Source: Lentzea albida
Lineage (GTDB): Bacteria > Actinomycetota > Actinomycetes > Mycobacteriales > Pseudonocardiaceae
Direction of reading: 5' to 3'
DNA length: 64,000 nt
NCBI RefSeq assembly: GCF_900111005.1
Contig: NZ_FOFV01000004.1
Span: forward strand, 186,001 to 250,000
In this document: piece after piece, positions 17,225 to 29,675 of the stretch
Layout of the letters: every line of letters begins with the position of its first letter
How positions within the stretch are numbered: the first letter of the stretch is position 1
Translations under genes and position numbers: made by a program
The notes under the pieces: model-generated
What the model was told of the DNA's origin: nothing
Database searches by the model: none
Seen by the model: only the letters and a program-made list of their open reading frames with translations

Positions 17225-17632
17225 ATGTCCCTCGCACTCGACAAGCCCCGCTCGCCGAAGCGCCCCGCGGCCCGTCGCAGCAACGGCGAGCTCTACAGCT
17301 GGCTGTTCATGCGCCTCTCCGGCCTGCTGCTCGTGGTCCTGGTCCTGGGCCACCTGTTCATCATGAACATCCTGGACGGCGGCGTCCACAAGATCAACTT
17401 CGCCTTCGTCGCCGGTCGCTGGTCGTCCCCGTTCTGGCAGTTCTGGGACCTCGCGATGCTGTGGCTCGCGCAGCTGCACGGCGGCAACGGCGTGCGGACG
17501 GTCATCAACGACTACGCCCGCAAGGACTCCACCCGGTTCTGGTTGAAGATGCTGCTCTACGTGTCGATGGTCCTGATCATCTCGCTCGGCACGTTCGTGA
17601 TCTTCACCTTCGACCCGAACATCTCGAACTGA
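17225..17632 (+). CDS. sdhD: Succinate dehydrogenase membrane anchor subunit
   Basis: A 135-residue protein with three transmembrane helices (about 35-52, 75-92 and 112-132). LVVLVLGHLFIMN carries a likely heme-binding His and LHGGNGVRTVINDY matches actinobacterial SdhD. It starts three bases after sdhC and pairs with it in the membrane. Confidence 0.9.
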   Translation: MSLALDKPRSPKRPAARRSNGELYSWLFMRLSGLLLVVLVLGHLFIMNILDGGVHKINFAFVAGRWSSPFWQFWDLAMLWLAQLHGGNGVRTVINDYARKDSTRFWLKMLLYVSMVLIISLGTFVIFTFDPNISN

Positions 17633-17654
17633 CCCGCGCGGGGAGCCCACCACA

Positions 17655-19408
<1,754 letters not shown>

Positions 19409-19409
<1 letters not shown>

Positions 19410-20191
19410 TGACCGCCACCGCTGAAACCACTGCTGGCTCGCGCGGCTCCCAGCCGCCGGTTCCGGACGGCGCTGTCACGGTCACCGTCAAGATCCGCCG
19501 GTTCAACCCGGAGATCGACGACGAGCCGCGCTGGGACTCGTTCGACATCCCGGCGCTGCCGTCGGACCGCGTCCTGAACCTGCTGCACCACATCAAGTGG
19601 TACGTCGACGGGACTTTGACGTTCCGGCGTTCCTGTGCGCACGGCATCTGCGGGTCCGACGCCATGCGCATCAACGGCGTGAACCGGCTTGCTTGCAAGG
19701 TGCTGCTGAAGGACCTGCTGCTCAAGGGCGACAAGCAGACCACGATCACCATCGAGCCCATCAAGGGCCTGCCGGTGAACAAGGACCTGCTCGTCGACAT
19801 GGAGCCGTTCTTCGAGGCTTTCCGTGCGGTGAAGCCTTATCTGGTGACCTACGGCAACGAGCCGACTCGTGAGCGGATCCAGTCCGTTGCCGACCGGGAG
19901 CGGTTCGACGACACGACCAAGTGCATCCTGTGCGCTTGTTGCACCACCTCCTGTCCCGTGTACTGGACCGAGGGGTCGTACTTCGGGCCGGCCGCGATCG
20001 TGAACGCGCACCGGTTCATCTTCGACTCCCGGGACGAGGGGGCTGAGGAGCGGTTGGACATCCTGAACGACATCGATGGCGTGTGGCGGTGCCGGACCAC
20101 GTTCAACTGCACCGACGCGTGTCCTCGCGGGATTCAGGTGACCAAGGCGATTCAGGAAGTGAAGCGGGCGCTGCTGTTCAAGCGCGTGTGA
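19409..20191 (+). CDS. sdhB: Succinate dehydrogenase iron-sulfur subunit
   Basis: 260 residues. The start at ATG 19409 overlaps the sdhA stop. A [2Fe-2S] site is formed by CAHGICGSD with a later Cys in NRLACK. CILCACCTTSCP and CTDACPRGI supply ligands of the [4Fe-4S] and [3Fe-4S] clusters. It passes electrons from SdhA to quinone at SdhCD. A terminator follows directly. Confidence 0.95.
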
Positions 20192-20202
20192 GTTCGGTTG
20201 CG

Positions 20203-20237
20203 AAGCGCCGTGCCCTTGCGGGGGCACGGCGCTTTTG
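20203..20237 (+). terminator. sdh operon terminator
   Basis: A 13-bp stem, AAGCGCCGTGCCC with its exact inverse (20203-20215 and 20222-20234), a six-base loop and a short T run. It lies 11 bases after the sdhB stop. Confidence 0.85.
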
Positions 20238-20247
20238 CGTTTGCCGG

Positions 20248-20530
20248 GGTGGTCGCGTCCGGTTGGTCGGGTCGCCTTGCGAGGGTGGTCCTGCGGGGCT
20301 TGACGCGTTTTGGGGTGCGCACCGGCTCCCGATGCATGAAGGTTCGGGCGGCTCGCTGCGCATCGCCACGCCAGGCTGCATGCGTGGTCGACGTTGTGCG
20401 TACGGCTGACCGGTCGGCACCGCGCGCCGGGCCTGCGTGCGTGGCCGCCTTGCGAGGGCGACTGCGGTTGGCACCGCCCGCCGGGCCTGCGTACGTGGTC
20501 GCCTGCGAGGGCGACTGCGGTTGGCACCGC
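20248..20530 (+). repeat. Dispersed intergenic repeat, copy B (53/54-bp period)
   Basis: The motif GGTNGGCACCGC starts at 20412, 20466 and 20519, spacings 54 and 53. The linking sequence CGCCGGGCCTGCGT(G/A)CGTGG recurs. Upstream are CGCCACGCCAGGCTGC (20364-20379) and GGTGGTCGCG (20248-20257). The order, spacing and much of the sequence match copy A at 5595-5812 in inverse orientation. It fills the gap between sdhB and a convergent gene; nothing else is seen in this 395-bp stretch except the sdh terminator. Confidence 0.75.
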
Positions 20531-20586
20531 ACCTGCCCTCACCGCGCCTCCCCTCAGCGGCTCCACCCATCAGCGGCCCCCACCTC

Positions 20587-21501
20587 TCACCTCACCTCCA
20601 CCACGTGCACCGCGGGCCGAGGTCTCGCCGCTGCCGCCCGATGCGCCGCCTTCAACTCCCGCGCCACCGCCTCCGGCGAGTCGCGCAGGCGGGTCGGCAG
20701 GGTCTGCACCACGAGGATCCCGGCGGCGGCGTAGCGCGAGTTGCGGGCGAGGGTGCGTTCGTAGTCGCGCGGGCCGTAGTGGAAGGCGCGTGAGTCGATC
20801 TCCCAGGCCAGGCCCACGTCGTCGTACCAGGCGTCCGGTCTCGCGATGACGAGGCCGGACGCGTCCGCGATCGTCGCGTTCCAGTGCGGGGTCGTCAGGC
20901 GGATCTTGCGGGAGAGGCGGCGGGCGTCCCGTTCCGCCACCGACTCCGCCCGGCCCAGGTCGCGGAGGACCTCGCGGGCCAGTTTGGTGCCGTAGCGGTT
21001 GGTGCGGGCCTCCACGCGCAACTCGTCAGGCGTGCAGAGGCGCCGTTGGACGGCGGCGGCCACCAAGGCCGTGGCCTCGTCAACAGAGCGCAGGAAGCGG
21101 CACGCGTCGACCACGGCTCGTGCTGTGGACACCACCGGGAAGCCGCCCACGTCGGATGATGGCGGCATCGGTGAGGCGCGTTCGAGGATGAGGGAGCCGC
21201 TGCCGCGCGCGGCGCCTGGTACCAGGAGGTGGATCTCCGGTGAGCGGGCCGGGAGGCCGTGGCGGCGGCAGGCCCAGGAACCCGTGACCACCGCGCCCGG
21301 GCCTGCTCTCAGGAGGGCCGCGGTGAGGTGTTGGTCCGGGGTGGGCGGGCCGTTGTGCAGCAGCACGACGCCTGGGTACATGCGCTGCCACGGCCCGCCC
21401 GAGGCGCACCTCCGCCACGGATCGGCCACCCCGAGGGACTTCAGGGTGGTGGTGCTGATGACTCCGAGATCGCTGCGTTCGCGCAGGTGTTCGATTCGCA
21501 C
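20587..21501 (-). CDS. AbiEi-like/DUF559-type protein (winged helix plus nuclease-like fold)
   Basis: 304 residues starting at GTG. The N-terminal third resembles the winged-helix and core region of AbiEi-type antitoxins (VVTGSWACRRHGL near residue 75). The C-terminal part, with ARPDAWYDDVGLAWEIDSRAFH and a following Lys/Arg-rich helix, resembles the DUF559/Vsr-like PD-(D/E)XK fold common in solitary actinobacterial proteins. No AbiEii-type toxin gene is adjacent, so it is probably an orphan. Whether it has nuclease activity cannot be judged; the acidic residues D, D and E in the segment above are the candidates. Confidence 0.6.
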   Translation of the reverse strand: MRIEHLRERSDLGVISTTTLKSLGVADPWRRCASGGPWQRMYPGVVLLHNGPPTPDQHLTAALLRAGPGAVVTGSWACRRHGLPARSPEIHLLVPGAARGSGSLILERASPMPPSSDVGGFPVVSTARAVVDACRFLRSVDEATALVAAAVQRRLCTPDELRVEARTNRYGTKLAREVLRDLGRAESVAERDARRLSRKIRLTTPHWNATIADASGLVIARPDAWYDDVGLAWEIDSRAFHYGPRDYERTLARNSRYAAAGILVVQTLPTRLRDSPEAVARELKAAHRAAAARPRPAVHVVEVR

Positions 21502-21540
21502 GTCACCAGTGTGACGAAGACCACCGACAGTGTCCGGCGG

Positions 21541-22212
21541 TCAGCGCCGCGGCTGGCGCCTGGCGCGGTCGAAGACCATCAGGATCGAGCCGCCGACGAG
21601 CATCAGCACGCCGAGCAGCAGCGTCCACACGGGCGAGGTGCCGGTGTTGGCCAGGCGGTTGTCCTGGTGGACCGGGGGTGTGACCACGGTGGTGGTCTGC
21701 GGCGGCGTCGTGAGCCACGGCTTCGTCGTGGTCGTCACCGGCGGTGTGGTGGTGCCCGACGTCGTGGTCGTCACCGGCGGTGTGGTGGTGGTCGACGACG
21801 GCGGTGTGGTGGTCGTCGTGGTGGTGGACGACGGCGGCGTGGTCGTCGTCGAGTCGGTCGTCGTGGTGGTGGACGACGTCGTGGTCGTGGTCGTGGTGGT
21901 CGACTCCGTGGTGGTCGTCGTCACCGGCGGTGTCGTCGTGGTCGTGGACTCCGTCGTGGTGGTGACCGGCGGTGTCGTGGTCGTCGTGCACGGGGTGGTG
22001 GTCGTGGTCGGCGGAGTGGTGGTCGTCGAGGTCGGAGGCTCTTCACCTCTCGGCGACGGCGCGCGCCATCCGGGCTGTTTGCTGGGGCACCACGCAGCGG
22101 CGCACACCTGGCCATCCCCGGAGGCCGAGGCCTCCGGGGCGGCACCGTGCAGTGAGACGAGCGTCAACACTGCCCCGGCGGTGAGCACACCGATATAGGC
22201 GATACGTGACAT
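21541..22212 (-). CDS. Cell-wall-anchored Thr-rich protein with LAXTG sortase motif
   Basis: About 223 residues from MSRIAYIG. It has an N-terminal signal peptide (hydrophobic core ending near ASASG), a short Cys-containing segment, then about 130 residues made almost only of Thr with Pro, Ser and Glu, a mucin-like stalk. The C-terminus has LANTG, a hydrophobic helix and a basic tail (FDRARRQPRR). LAXTG is the target of class E sortases in high-GC actinobacteria. It is probably displayed on the wall and O-mannosylated, both inferred. No sortase gene lies in this window. Confidence 0.75.
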   Translation of the reverse strand: MSRIAYIGVLTAGAVLTLVSLHGAAPEASASGDGQVCAAAWCPSKQPGWRAPSPRGEEPPTSTTTTPPTTTTTPCTTTTTPPVTTTTESTTTTTPPVTTTTTESTTTTTTTTSSTTTTTDSTTTTPPSSTTTTTTTPPSSTTTTPPVTTTTSGTTTPPVTTTTKPWLTTPPQTTTVVTPPVHQDNRLANTGTSPVWTLLLGVLMLVGGSILMVFDRARRQPRR

Positions 22213-22295
22213 ACCTCGGATGGTGGCGCGCGGATACAACACACCGGGTCATAAGCACGCCCACGTCACCCGGCAGTGCGGGCGACATCGCCCGA

Positions 22296-22646
22296 TCAGG
22301 TCCAGAAGACCGCGACCCCGATGTTCAGCACGACCAGTGACGCGGCCGTCGGCAGCAGCCACGACGGCGCCTTCGGCTTGTTCACGTTGATCGCGACGAC
22401 GACGGCGATGGCCACGACGACCAGCAGCTTCACGCCGATCTTGACGTGGTCGTACTTCACGGAGTCGACCAGCGGGTCGATGCCCACCAGCGCGACACCG
22501 GTCAGCAGCTGCAGAGCCGCACCGTGCAGCCAGCCCTTGTTGACCGGCGCGTCCTTGCCGGCCTTGGCCTGCAACATGATCATCGCGACGAGCATGCCCA
22601 TGCCCAGCAGGTGCAGGAACACCAGCAGCAGGCGTACGAACTCCAC
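22296..22646 (-). CDS. Small four-helix membrane protein of unknown function
   Basis: The start is placed at GTG 22646 (aaggaaa site), giving 116 residues; the longer open frame is antisense-like. Four hydrophobic helices are visible (about residues 5-25, 42-60, 72-90 and 95-114). I do not recognise the family. It lies 11 bases after a SCO4848-like gene on the same strand, so the two are probably co-transcribed, and divergent from the DD-carboxypeptidase. Confidence 0.7.
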   Translation of the reverse strand: MEFVRLLLVFLHLLGMGMLVAMIMLQAKAGKDAPVNKGWLHGAALQLLTGVALVGIDPLVDSVKYDHVKIGVKLLVVVAIAVVVAINVNKPKAPSWLLPTAASLVVLNIGVAVFWT

Positions 22647-22657
22647 AGCTTTTTTCC

Positions 22658-22885
22658 TTATCGACGTCGAGTGGCCAGGTATCCCCGCACGCCCAGCACG
22701 CCGATGACCGTGCCGAACACGAGCGAGGCGATCACGAGCACCAGGTGCACGGTGAAGAACGCGGTAGGTCCGTCGCTGAACGAACGGGGGTCCTTCCAGA
22801 TGTTCTTCAGGAACGTGGGCCAGATCACCCACGACCACACACCGAAAGCCACCAGGAAGAGTGACATCGGGCGCGAGAGCTTCAC
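22658..22885 (-). CDS. SCO4848-family small membrane protein
   Basis: 75 residues from GTG 22885 (KLSRPMSLFLVAFGVW); ATG 22867 is an alternative. Two membrane helices flank a short loop with NIWKDPRSF. The N-terminal motif and length match a small family of actinobacterial membrane proteins encoded beside a D-Ala-D-Ala carboxypeptidase (SCO4848/SCO4847 in Streptomyces, from memory). The same arrangement occurs here in divergent form. Confidence 0.65.
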   Translation of the reverse strand: MKLSRPMSLFLVAFGVWSWVIWPTFLKNIWKDPRSFSDGPTAFFTVHLVLVIASLVFGTVIGVLGVRGYLATRRR

Positions 22886-22946
22886 GCCGCCCAGTATCGG
22901 ACGTGCTGGGTGCAAGCGGCTGAACGGGGGTGGATAGCCTGAACGT

Positions 22947-24218
22947 GTGCCCTTCCCAAAACGGCTCATCGTCGCCCTGGTCCTAGCAACGGCCACCGCC
23001 GCGTTCGCCGCACCGACGAGCACCGCACAGCAGGCCGCCGGCTCGGCGCAGTGCGCTAACCGCGAGACCCCGCCGCCACCGGTGGACACGTCCGAGCAGC
23101 CCGCGCCCGGCCAGAAGGCCCCGACGCCGCTCGAGGTGCCCGAGAACCCGATCGGCGGTGACCGGCTCGGCGAGTGCGGCCTGATCCTGCCGCCGAACTC
23201 GGCACAGCCGCCCAGCGGCACCACCGCGGCCTCGTGGCTGCTCGCGGACATGGACAGCGGCGCTGTCATCGCCGCGTACGACCCGCACGGCCGTCAGCGC
23301 CCTGCCAGCATCATGAAGGTGCTGCTCGCGATGGTCGTCGCCAAGGAACTGCGGGGCGACCTGGTCGTCACCGCCAGCGCCGAGGACATCGCGCAGGAGT
23401 GCACCTGCGTCGGCCTGCGCGACGGTGGCCAGTACACCGTCCGCCAGCTGCTGCACGGCCTGTTGCTCGCCTCGGGCAACGACGTGGCGCACACGCTGGC
23501 CCGTCAGCTCGGCGGCGTGCCGAACGCCCTGCGCAAGATGAACGCCATGGCCAAGGAGCTCGGCGCCCTCGACACCCGCGCCGTCACCCCGTCCGGCCTC
23601 GACGGCCCCGGCACGAGCACCTCGGCCTACGACGTCGCCCTGATCTTCCGCGGCGCGATGAAGTACGACGAGTTCGCGCAGGCCATCAAGCTGCCGCAGT
23701 CGCAGTTCCCCGGCAAGAACGGCGGAACGATCATGCTGCAGAACGACAACCGCCTGCTCGCGAACTACCAGGGCGCGCTCGGCGGCAAGACCGGCTTCAC
23801 CGACGACTCCCAGCACACCTACGTGGGCGCGGCGGAGCGCAACGGCCGTCGTCTCGTCGTCGTGCTGCTGCGCGGCCAGCAGACGCCCACGCGCATCGAC
23901 GCCCAGGCGGCCAAGCTGCTCGACTACGGCTTCGCGATGGGCCCCGGCGGCGTCGGCAAGCTCGTCGACGGCGCACCGCAGCCGAAGCAGAACGTCGTCC
24001 CGACGCAGAGCAGCAACGAGAGCCAGGACACCGCCGCGGCCACCGACCCGGAGACCGGCCGCCCGACGCCGACCGCGTTCGGCACCGTCGGCCTCCCGAT
24101 CACGGCGGTCGCGGGCCTCGGCCTGCTGGCCGGTCTGGTGCTCTTCATCCGCAACAAGCGGGCCAAGGCGGCACGGGCACGCCGCCAGGCCCAGCAGCAG
24201 GCGGCACAGGGCGTCTGA
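22947..24218 (+). CDS. D-alanyl-D-alanine carboxypeptidase (PBP5-type)
   Basis: 423 residues. A signal peptide (about 1-27) and a Pro-rich linker precede the serine peptidase S11 domain. The active-site motifs are SIMK (SXXK), SGN in LLASGNDVAHT, and KTG in GGKTGFT. A C-terminal membrane helix (about residues 388-406) and a basic Gln-rich cytoplasmic tail anchor it. It trims the terminal D-Ala of peptidoglycan stems. It corresponds in position to dacB1 (Rv3330) of mycobacteria. Confidence 0.92.
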   Translation: MPFPKRLIVALVLATATAAFAAPTSTAQQAAGSAQCANRETPPPPVDTSEQPAPGQKAPTPLEVPENPIGGDRLGECGLILPPNSAQPPSGTTAASWLLADMDSGAVIAAYDPHGRQRPASIMKVLLAMVVAKELRGDLVVTASAEDIAQECTCVGLRDGGQYTVRQLLHGLLLASGNDVAHTLARQLGGVPNALRKMNAMAKELGALDTRAVTPSGLDGPGTSTSAYDVALIFRGAMKYDEFAQAIKLPQSQFPGKNGGTIMLQNDNRLLANYQGALGGKTGFTDDSQHTYVGAAERNGRRLVVVLLRGQQTPTRIDAQAAKLLDYGFAMGPGGVGKLVDGAPQPKQNVVPTQSSNESQDTAAATDPETGRPTPTAFGTVGLPITAVAGLGLLAGLVLFIRNKRAKAARARRQAQQQAAQGV

Positions 24219-24232
24219 GGCACGAAAGACGA

Positions 24233-24262
24233 CGGCCCCGGCGCACCCGCGCCGGGGCCGTT
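24233..24262. terminator. Hairpin between convergent genes
   Basis: CGGCCCCGGCGC (24233-24244), a four-base loop and the exact inverse (24249-24260), ending in TT. It lies between the DD-carboxypeptidase stop and the coaD-like stop and can serve both strands. Confidence 0.8.
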
Positions 24263-24270
24263 CTCGTGCA

Positions 24271-24681
24271 CTACCGCTGTGAGGCCGCCACGACGAGCGT
24301 CGAGGAGATGTGCCCGTACCCGGCGTCGGCCGGGAGGAAGAGCGTCTCGATGCCGCTCAGGTCGCGGTTCGCCGCGGCCATCGGCAGCTCGTGCGCCAGG
24401 TCGCCGCCACCGCGCACGCCCCGCACGACCACGCCGGCGCCCACCGCGCGGCAGTAGTCGACCAGCAGCCGTCCGGCGCTCGAGTCCACCCGCACGTTCG
24501 CCAGGTCAGCGGTCAACTCGCCCAGCAGGGCGAGGCGTTCGGGCAGGGGAAGCCGCCCGGTCTTCGCCGGGTTGGTCAGGACGCACACGACCACCTCGTC
24601 GAACATGCCCGCTGCCCGGCGCACGACGTTGAGGTGGCCCTGCGTCGCGGGATCGAAGGAACCGGGGAACACGGCGCGCAC
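24271..24681 (-). CDS. coaD: Phosphopantetheine adenylyltransferase-like protein, shortened
   Basis: 136 residues from GTG 24681 (RAVFPGSFDP); the longer frame upstream is antisense to yhjD. The nucleotidyltransferase motif PGSFDPATQGHL, the RGVRGGGDLAHELPMAAANR segment and GIETLFLPADAGYGHISSTLV match CoaD, which makes dephospho-CoA. Typical CoaD has about 160 residues; this one ends right after ISSTLV and lacks the usual last helix of about 20-25 residues. It may be a divergent paralogue. It lies eight bases downstream of the yhjD gene. Confidence 0.75.
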   Translation of the reverse strand: MRAVFPGSFDPATQGHLNVVRRAAGMFDEVVVCVLTNPAKTGRLPLPERLALLGELTADLANVRVDSSAGRLLVDYCRAVGAGVVVRGVRGGGDLAHELPMAAANRDLSGIETLFLPADAGYGHISSTLVVAASQR

Positions 24682-24689
24682 GGCCGGGC

Positions 24690-25676
24690 CTACTTGCGAC
24701 GCCAGCGGAAGCCGAGCAGCGCTCCTGCCACCGCCCCGGCTCCCAGCATCAGCGACGGCGAGGGCCCCTCGCGCACGGAGACGACGGGCTGGATCACCGC
24801 GGGCGGCGGCGCCTTCACGACCTCCGGCTCGACGTTCTCCTTCGCCGTGGCCGTCCAGGCCGTGATGAACAGGATGAACTGCGCCACCAGGTTCGCGAAC
24901 ACCAGCACACCGATCACGGACCCGAACGCGGCCGAGGTCGGCGACTTGGTCGTGAACGACAGGAAGATCGTCGCCGTCTGCTTCAAGATCTCGAACCCGA
25001 CCGCGCCGGCGAACGCGCCCTTGACCGCGCTGCGCCAGCCGACGGGCTTGCGCGGCAGCCGTGAGAGCACCCACAGGAACACGAGCCAGTTCGCGAGCAG
25101 CGACAGCACGATCGTGCCGATCCGCAGCAGCACGTGCGCCCAACCGGCGTTCTCGAGCCCCATCCACCTCAGGATCAGCTCGGCGAACCCGGTGCCCACC
25201 GCCGTGATACCGAACGACAGCACGATCGCGAGGCCCAGGCCGATCAACGACAGCAGGTCGCGCCACAGCGTGCCGAGGAACGGCAGTTCCCCCTTCGCCT
25301 GGCCCCACTGCGCGGTCAGGGCGTCACGGAGGTTGCTCATCCAGCCGAGACCGGAGTACGCGGCGCCGAGCAGACCGATGATGCCGACGGTGCCCTTGGA
25401 CTCCAGGGCGGTGTCCACGGCCTCGTTGATCTGCTCGCGCAACTGCTGGTCCGGCACGGCCTCGGCGATGCTCTGCCGCAGCGATGCGAGCAACTCCGGC
25501 TGCGACTGCAGGACGAAACCGGCGACCGCGAACCCGATCATCAGGATCGGCACGAGCGAGAGCACGCTGAAGTACGTCACCGCAGCGGCGTGCTGTGCCC
25601 CGTACCTCTGGTCGTAGCGCTCATACGCACGCATGATGTGGTCGAGCCACCGGTACTTCTGCCGCCACTTGTCCAC
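24690..25676 (-). CDS. yhjD: YihY/BrkB-family inner membrane protein (YhjD-like)
   Basis: 328 residues with about six hydrophobic helices. The family pattern is visible as YGAQHAAAVTYFSVLSLVPIL near residue 25, SNLRDALTAQWG near 115 and SAVKGAFAGAVGFEILKQ near 215. A further C-terminal helix ends in RWRRK. The substrate is not known. In M. tuberculosis the homologue Rv3335c also follows trpS (Rv3336c), as here. Confidence 0.88.
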   Translation of the reverse strand: MDKWRQKYRWLDHIMRAYERYDQRYGAQHAAAVTYFSVLSLVPILMIGFAVAGFVLQSQPELLASLRQSIAEAVPDQQLREQINEAVDTALESKGTVGIIGLLGAAYSGLGWMSNLRDALTAQWGQAKGELPFLGTLWRDLLSLIGLGLAIVLSFGITAVGTGFAELILRWMGLENAGWAHVLLRIGTIVLSLLANWLVFLWVLSRLPRKPVGWRSAVKGAFAGAVGFEILKQTATIFLSFTTKSPTSAAFGSVIGVLVFANLVAQFILFITAWTATAKENVEPEVVKAPPPAVIQPVVSVREGPSPSLMLGAGAVAGALLGFRWRRK

Positions 25677-25700
25677 GCATAAGACGCTAATGCACCTGCC

Positions 25701-26976
<1,276 letters not shown>

Positions 26977-27045
26977 TTGCCGAGCCTCCCCATGGCACAG
27001 ATCCACCCCGGAACGGGTGAACCTCGCTGACTGAATGGCCGCCAA

Positions 27046-27064
27046 GCTACCGATCACCGGTAGC
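27046..27064. promoter_or_regulatory. Inverted repeat downstream of fbiC
   Basis: GCTACCG-ATCAC-CGGTAGC is a perfect 7-5-7 inverted repeat between the fbiC stop and the small membrane protein start, both on the minus strand. It could be a weak terminator for fbiC or an operator for the next gene; no T tract is present. Confidence 0.4.
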
Positions 27065-27090
27065 GTCTACGCGCCGATTCAGACTATCGG

Positions 27091-29613
27091 TCACTGATGA
27101 TCGGTTCGCACTCGCCCATATGTCGTAGTCCGCTGACGGGCGTTACGCCCTGCTAGTGAAGCCAGGGTCTCGAGCTCACTCACCGTGCGCGCCGATCCGT
27201 GCTCCGAGCCTGCCATGCGGCTGATGGTCTCCTCCATCAAAGTGCCGCCGATGTCGTTCGCGCCTCCGTTGAGGATCTCCGCGGTGCCCTCGTCGCCGAG
27301 CTTGACCCACGAGCACTGGATGTTGTCGACGCGTCCGTGCAGCGCCAACCGTGCGAACGCGTGCACGGCCCGGTTGTCGCGGCGGGAAGGACCGGGACGG
27401 GCGACGCCGGCCAGGTAGATCGGGGCGTTGCGGTGCACGAACGGCAGCGCGACGAACTCGGTGAGCCCGCCGGTGCGGTCCTGGAGCTTCGCGAGGACGC
27501 GGAAGTGCGTGAGCCAGTGGCCGGGGTGGTCGACGTGGCCGTACATCATCGTGCTGGACGAGCGAATGCCCAGCTCGTGGGCCGTTCCGACGACGTCGAG
27601 CCAGGTCGCGGTCGGCAGCTTGCCCTTGGTGAGCACCCACCGGACGTCGTCGTCGAGGATCTCGGCGGCCGTGCCGGGGATCGTGTCGAGGCCGGCTTCC
27701 TTCAGCTCCGTGAGCCACTCACGGACGCTCACGCCCGCCTTCGCCGCGGCGGACACGATCTCCATCGGGCTGAACGCGTGGACGTGCATCCCGGGGATGC
27801 GCTTCTTGATCGCGCGCACGACGTCGGCGTAGTACGTCACCGGCAGCTTGGGGTCGATGCCGCCCTGCATGCAGACCTCGGTGGCGCCGTCGTCCCACGC
27901 CTCCTGCGCGCGGTCGGCGACCTCCTCCGCGCTCAGCCTGAAGGCGTCCGCGTCGCGCTCGCGCTGGGCGAAGGCGCAGAAGCGGCAACCGACGTAGCAG
28001 ACGTTGGAGAAGTTGATGTTCCGGTTGACGACGTACGTGACGTCGTCGCCGACCACCTCGCGCCGCAGGTCGTCGGCGAGCTTGACCATCTCCTCCAGTG
28101 CGTCACCGTCCGCGGTGAGGAGCGCCATCGCGGCGTCGGTGTCGTCGAGGATCGCGCCGGGGTCGTTCGCCGCGATCTTCAGTCCACGTTGGACGTCCTC
28201 GGAAAGCCGTTGGGGCGCAACGGGGATCTTCAGCTCGTCCCAGTCGCCGTAGACCTCGTCGAAGTCGCCGCGGCGGTCGCTCGTGCGGCCCTCGGTGTCG
28301 ATCGCGGTGTTGAGGTCGGCGCGGCCGTAGGTGTCGAGGCCGCCGTCGGGCTCCTGCCACTCGCGGCCGACGACTTCCGCGTCCGGATTCGCGAGGCCGT
28401 TCTCCAGCGCCAGCGCGGAAACGTGCGTCGTGAGCCTCGTGTCGATCCACTGCCCCACCGCCGCGCGGACGTAGCGCGGGTAGACGTTCAGCCGTTCCTG
28501 CAAGGAGAAACCGGCTTGGCGGGTGATCTCGGCGAGCTGGTCGACCTGAGGCCACGGCTTCTCGGGGTTCACGTGGTCCGGCGTGACCGGCGAGACGCCG
28601 CCCCAGTCGTCGACGCCCGCGCGCAGCATGAGGTCGAACTCGCCGCCGACGAGGTTCGGCGGCGCCTGCACGCTCACGGTCGACGGCATCACCAGGCGTG
28701 CCACGGCGATCGTGGCCGCGAGCTCGGTCAGGTCGGCGTCGGGCATGCCGCGCATCGCCGTGTCCGGCTTGGCGCGGAAGTTCTGGATGATGACTTCCTG
28801 GATGTGCCCGTACTGCTTCGCGATCTGACGCATCGCGAGCAACGACTCGGCGCGCTCGGCGATCGTCTCGCCGATGCCGATGAGGATCCCGGTGGTGAAC
28901 GGGACGTTGACGCGGCCGGCGTCGGTCAGCACCCGCAGGCGGACGGCGGGGTCCTTGTCGGGACTGCCGTAGTGCGGGCCGCCCTTCTCGCTCCAGAGAC
29001 GTTCCGCGGTGGTCTCGAGCATCATGCCCATGCTGGACGCCACGGGCCGCAGCCGCGTCAGCTCCTCCCAGCTCAGCACGCCGGGGTTGAGGTGCGGCAG
29101 CAGCCCGGTCTCCTCCAGCACCGCGATGGCGCTCGCCCGCACGTAGTCCAAAGTGGACTCATATCCGCGCGCGTCCAGCCACTCCTTCGCGGCGGGCCAG
29201 CGGTCCTCCGGCCGGTCGCCCAGCGTGAACAGCGCTTCCTTGCAGCCCTGCGCGGCCCCGGCGCGCGCGATCGCCAGCACCTCGTCGCGTTCGAGGAACG
29301 CCGCGGGCACCTTGTGCGGCACCGTCGCGAACGTGCAGTAGTGGCACCGGTCCCGGCACAGCCTCGTCAGCGGGATGAACACCGACCGGCTGTACGTGAC
29401 GATCCCAGCGCGCCCCTCGGCGAGAAGGTGCGCGTCCCGCACCTTGCCCGCCGCGGTGAGCAACGCGTCGAGGTCGTCCTCGCGCGCGTGCAGCAACACG
29501 GCGGCCTCTGTCGCGTCGAGCACGGCACCGTCGGAAGCCCGGCGCAGAGCACGCCTCATGGCCGCCGCGCTCGGACGGGGCTGCGGTGGGGTTAGCGAGA
29601 TGTCCACTGCCAC
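27091..29613 (-). CDS. fbiC: FO synthase FbiC (coenzyme F420 biosynthesis)
   Basis: 840 residues from GTG 29613 (GTG 29607 is also possible). Two radical-SAM modules are fused. The CofG-like half has CRDRCHYC (Cys86, 90 and 93), and the CofH-like half has CYVGCRFC near residue 530. Together they make the deazaflavin FO from tyrosine and 5-amino-6-ribitylaminouracil. Its presence means that the organism can make F420. A candidate user, a deazaflavin-dependent oxidoreductase, lies at 41287-41622. Confidence 0.95.
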   Translation of the reverse strand: MAVDISLTPPQPRPSAAAMRRALRRASDGAVLDATEAAVLLHAREDDLDALLTAAGKVRDAHLLAEGRAGIVTYSRSVFIPLTRLCRDRCHYCTFATVPHKVPAAFLERDEVLAIARAGAAQGCKEALFTLGDRPEDRWPAAKEWLDARGYESTLDYVRASAIAVLEETGLLPHLNPGVLSWEELTRLRPVASSMGMMLETTAERLWSEKGGPHYGSPDKDPAVRLRVLTDAGRVNVPFTTGILIGIGETIAERAESLLAMRQIAKQYGHIQEVIIQNFRAKPDTAMRGMPDADLTELAATIAVARLVMPSTVSVQAPPNLVGGEFDLMLRAGVDDWGGVSPVTPDHVNPEKPWPQVDQLAEITRQAGFSLQERLNVYPRYVRAAVGQWIDTRLTTHVSALALENGLANPDAEVVGREWQEPDGGLDTYGRADLNTAIDTEGRTSDRRGDFDEVYGDWDELKIPVAPQRLSEDVQRGLKIAANDPGAILDDTDAAMALLTADGDALEEMVKLADDLRREVVGDDVTYVVNRNINFSNVCYVGCRFCAFAQRERDADAFRLSAEEVADRAQEAWDDGATEVCMQGGIDPKLPVTYYADVVRAIKKRIPGMHVHAFSPMEIVSAAAKAGVSVREWLTELKEAGLDTIPGTAAEILDDDVRWVLTKGKLPTATWLDVVGTAHELGIRSSSTMMYGHVDHPGHWLTHFRVLAKLQDRTGGLTEFVALPFVHRNAPIYLAGVARPGPSRRDNRAVHAFARLALHGRVDNIQCSWVKLGDEGTAEILNGGANDIGGTLMEETISRMAGSEHGSARTVSELETLASLAGRNARQRTTTYGRVRTDHQ

Positions 29614-29675
29614 GTCAACGACCTTAGGCCGCCGAAATTCCTGATCAGGTGGGACGGGCTGTGGGACATCCCACT

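Noticed and set aside
21503..22198. Plus-strand frames rich in Val/Trp/Gly opposite the Thr-rich gene
   Set aside because: They are complementary reads of the Thr/Pro codon repeats; the minus strand has a signal peptide, LAXTG and anchor.
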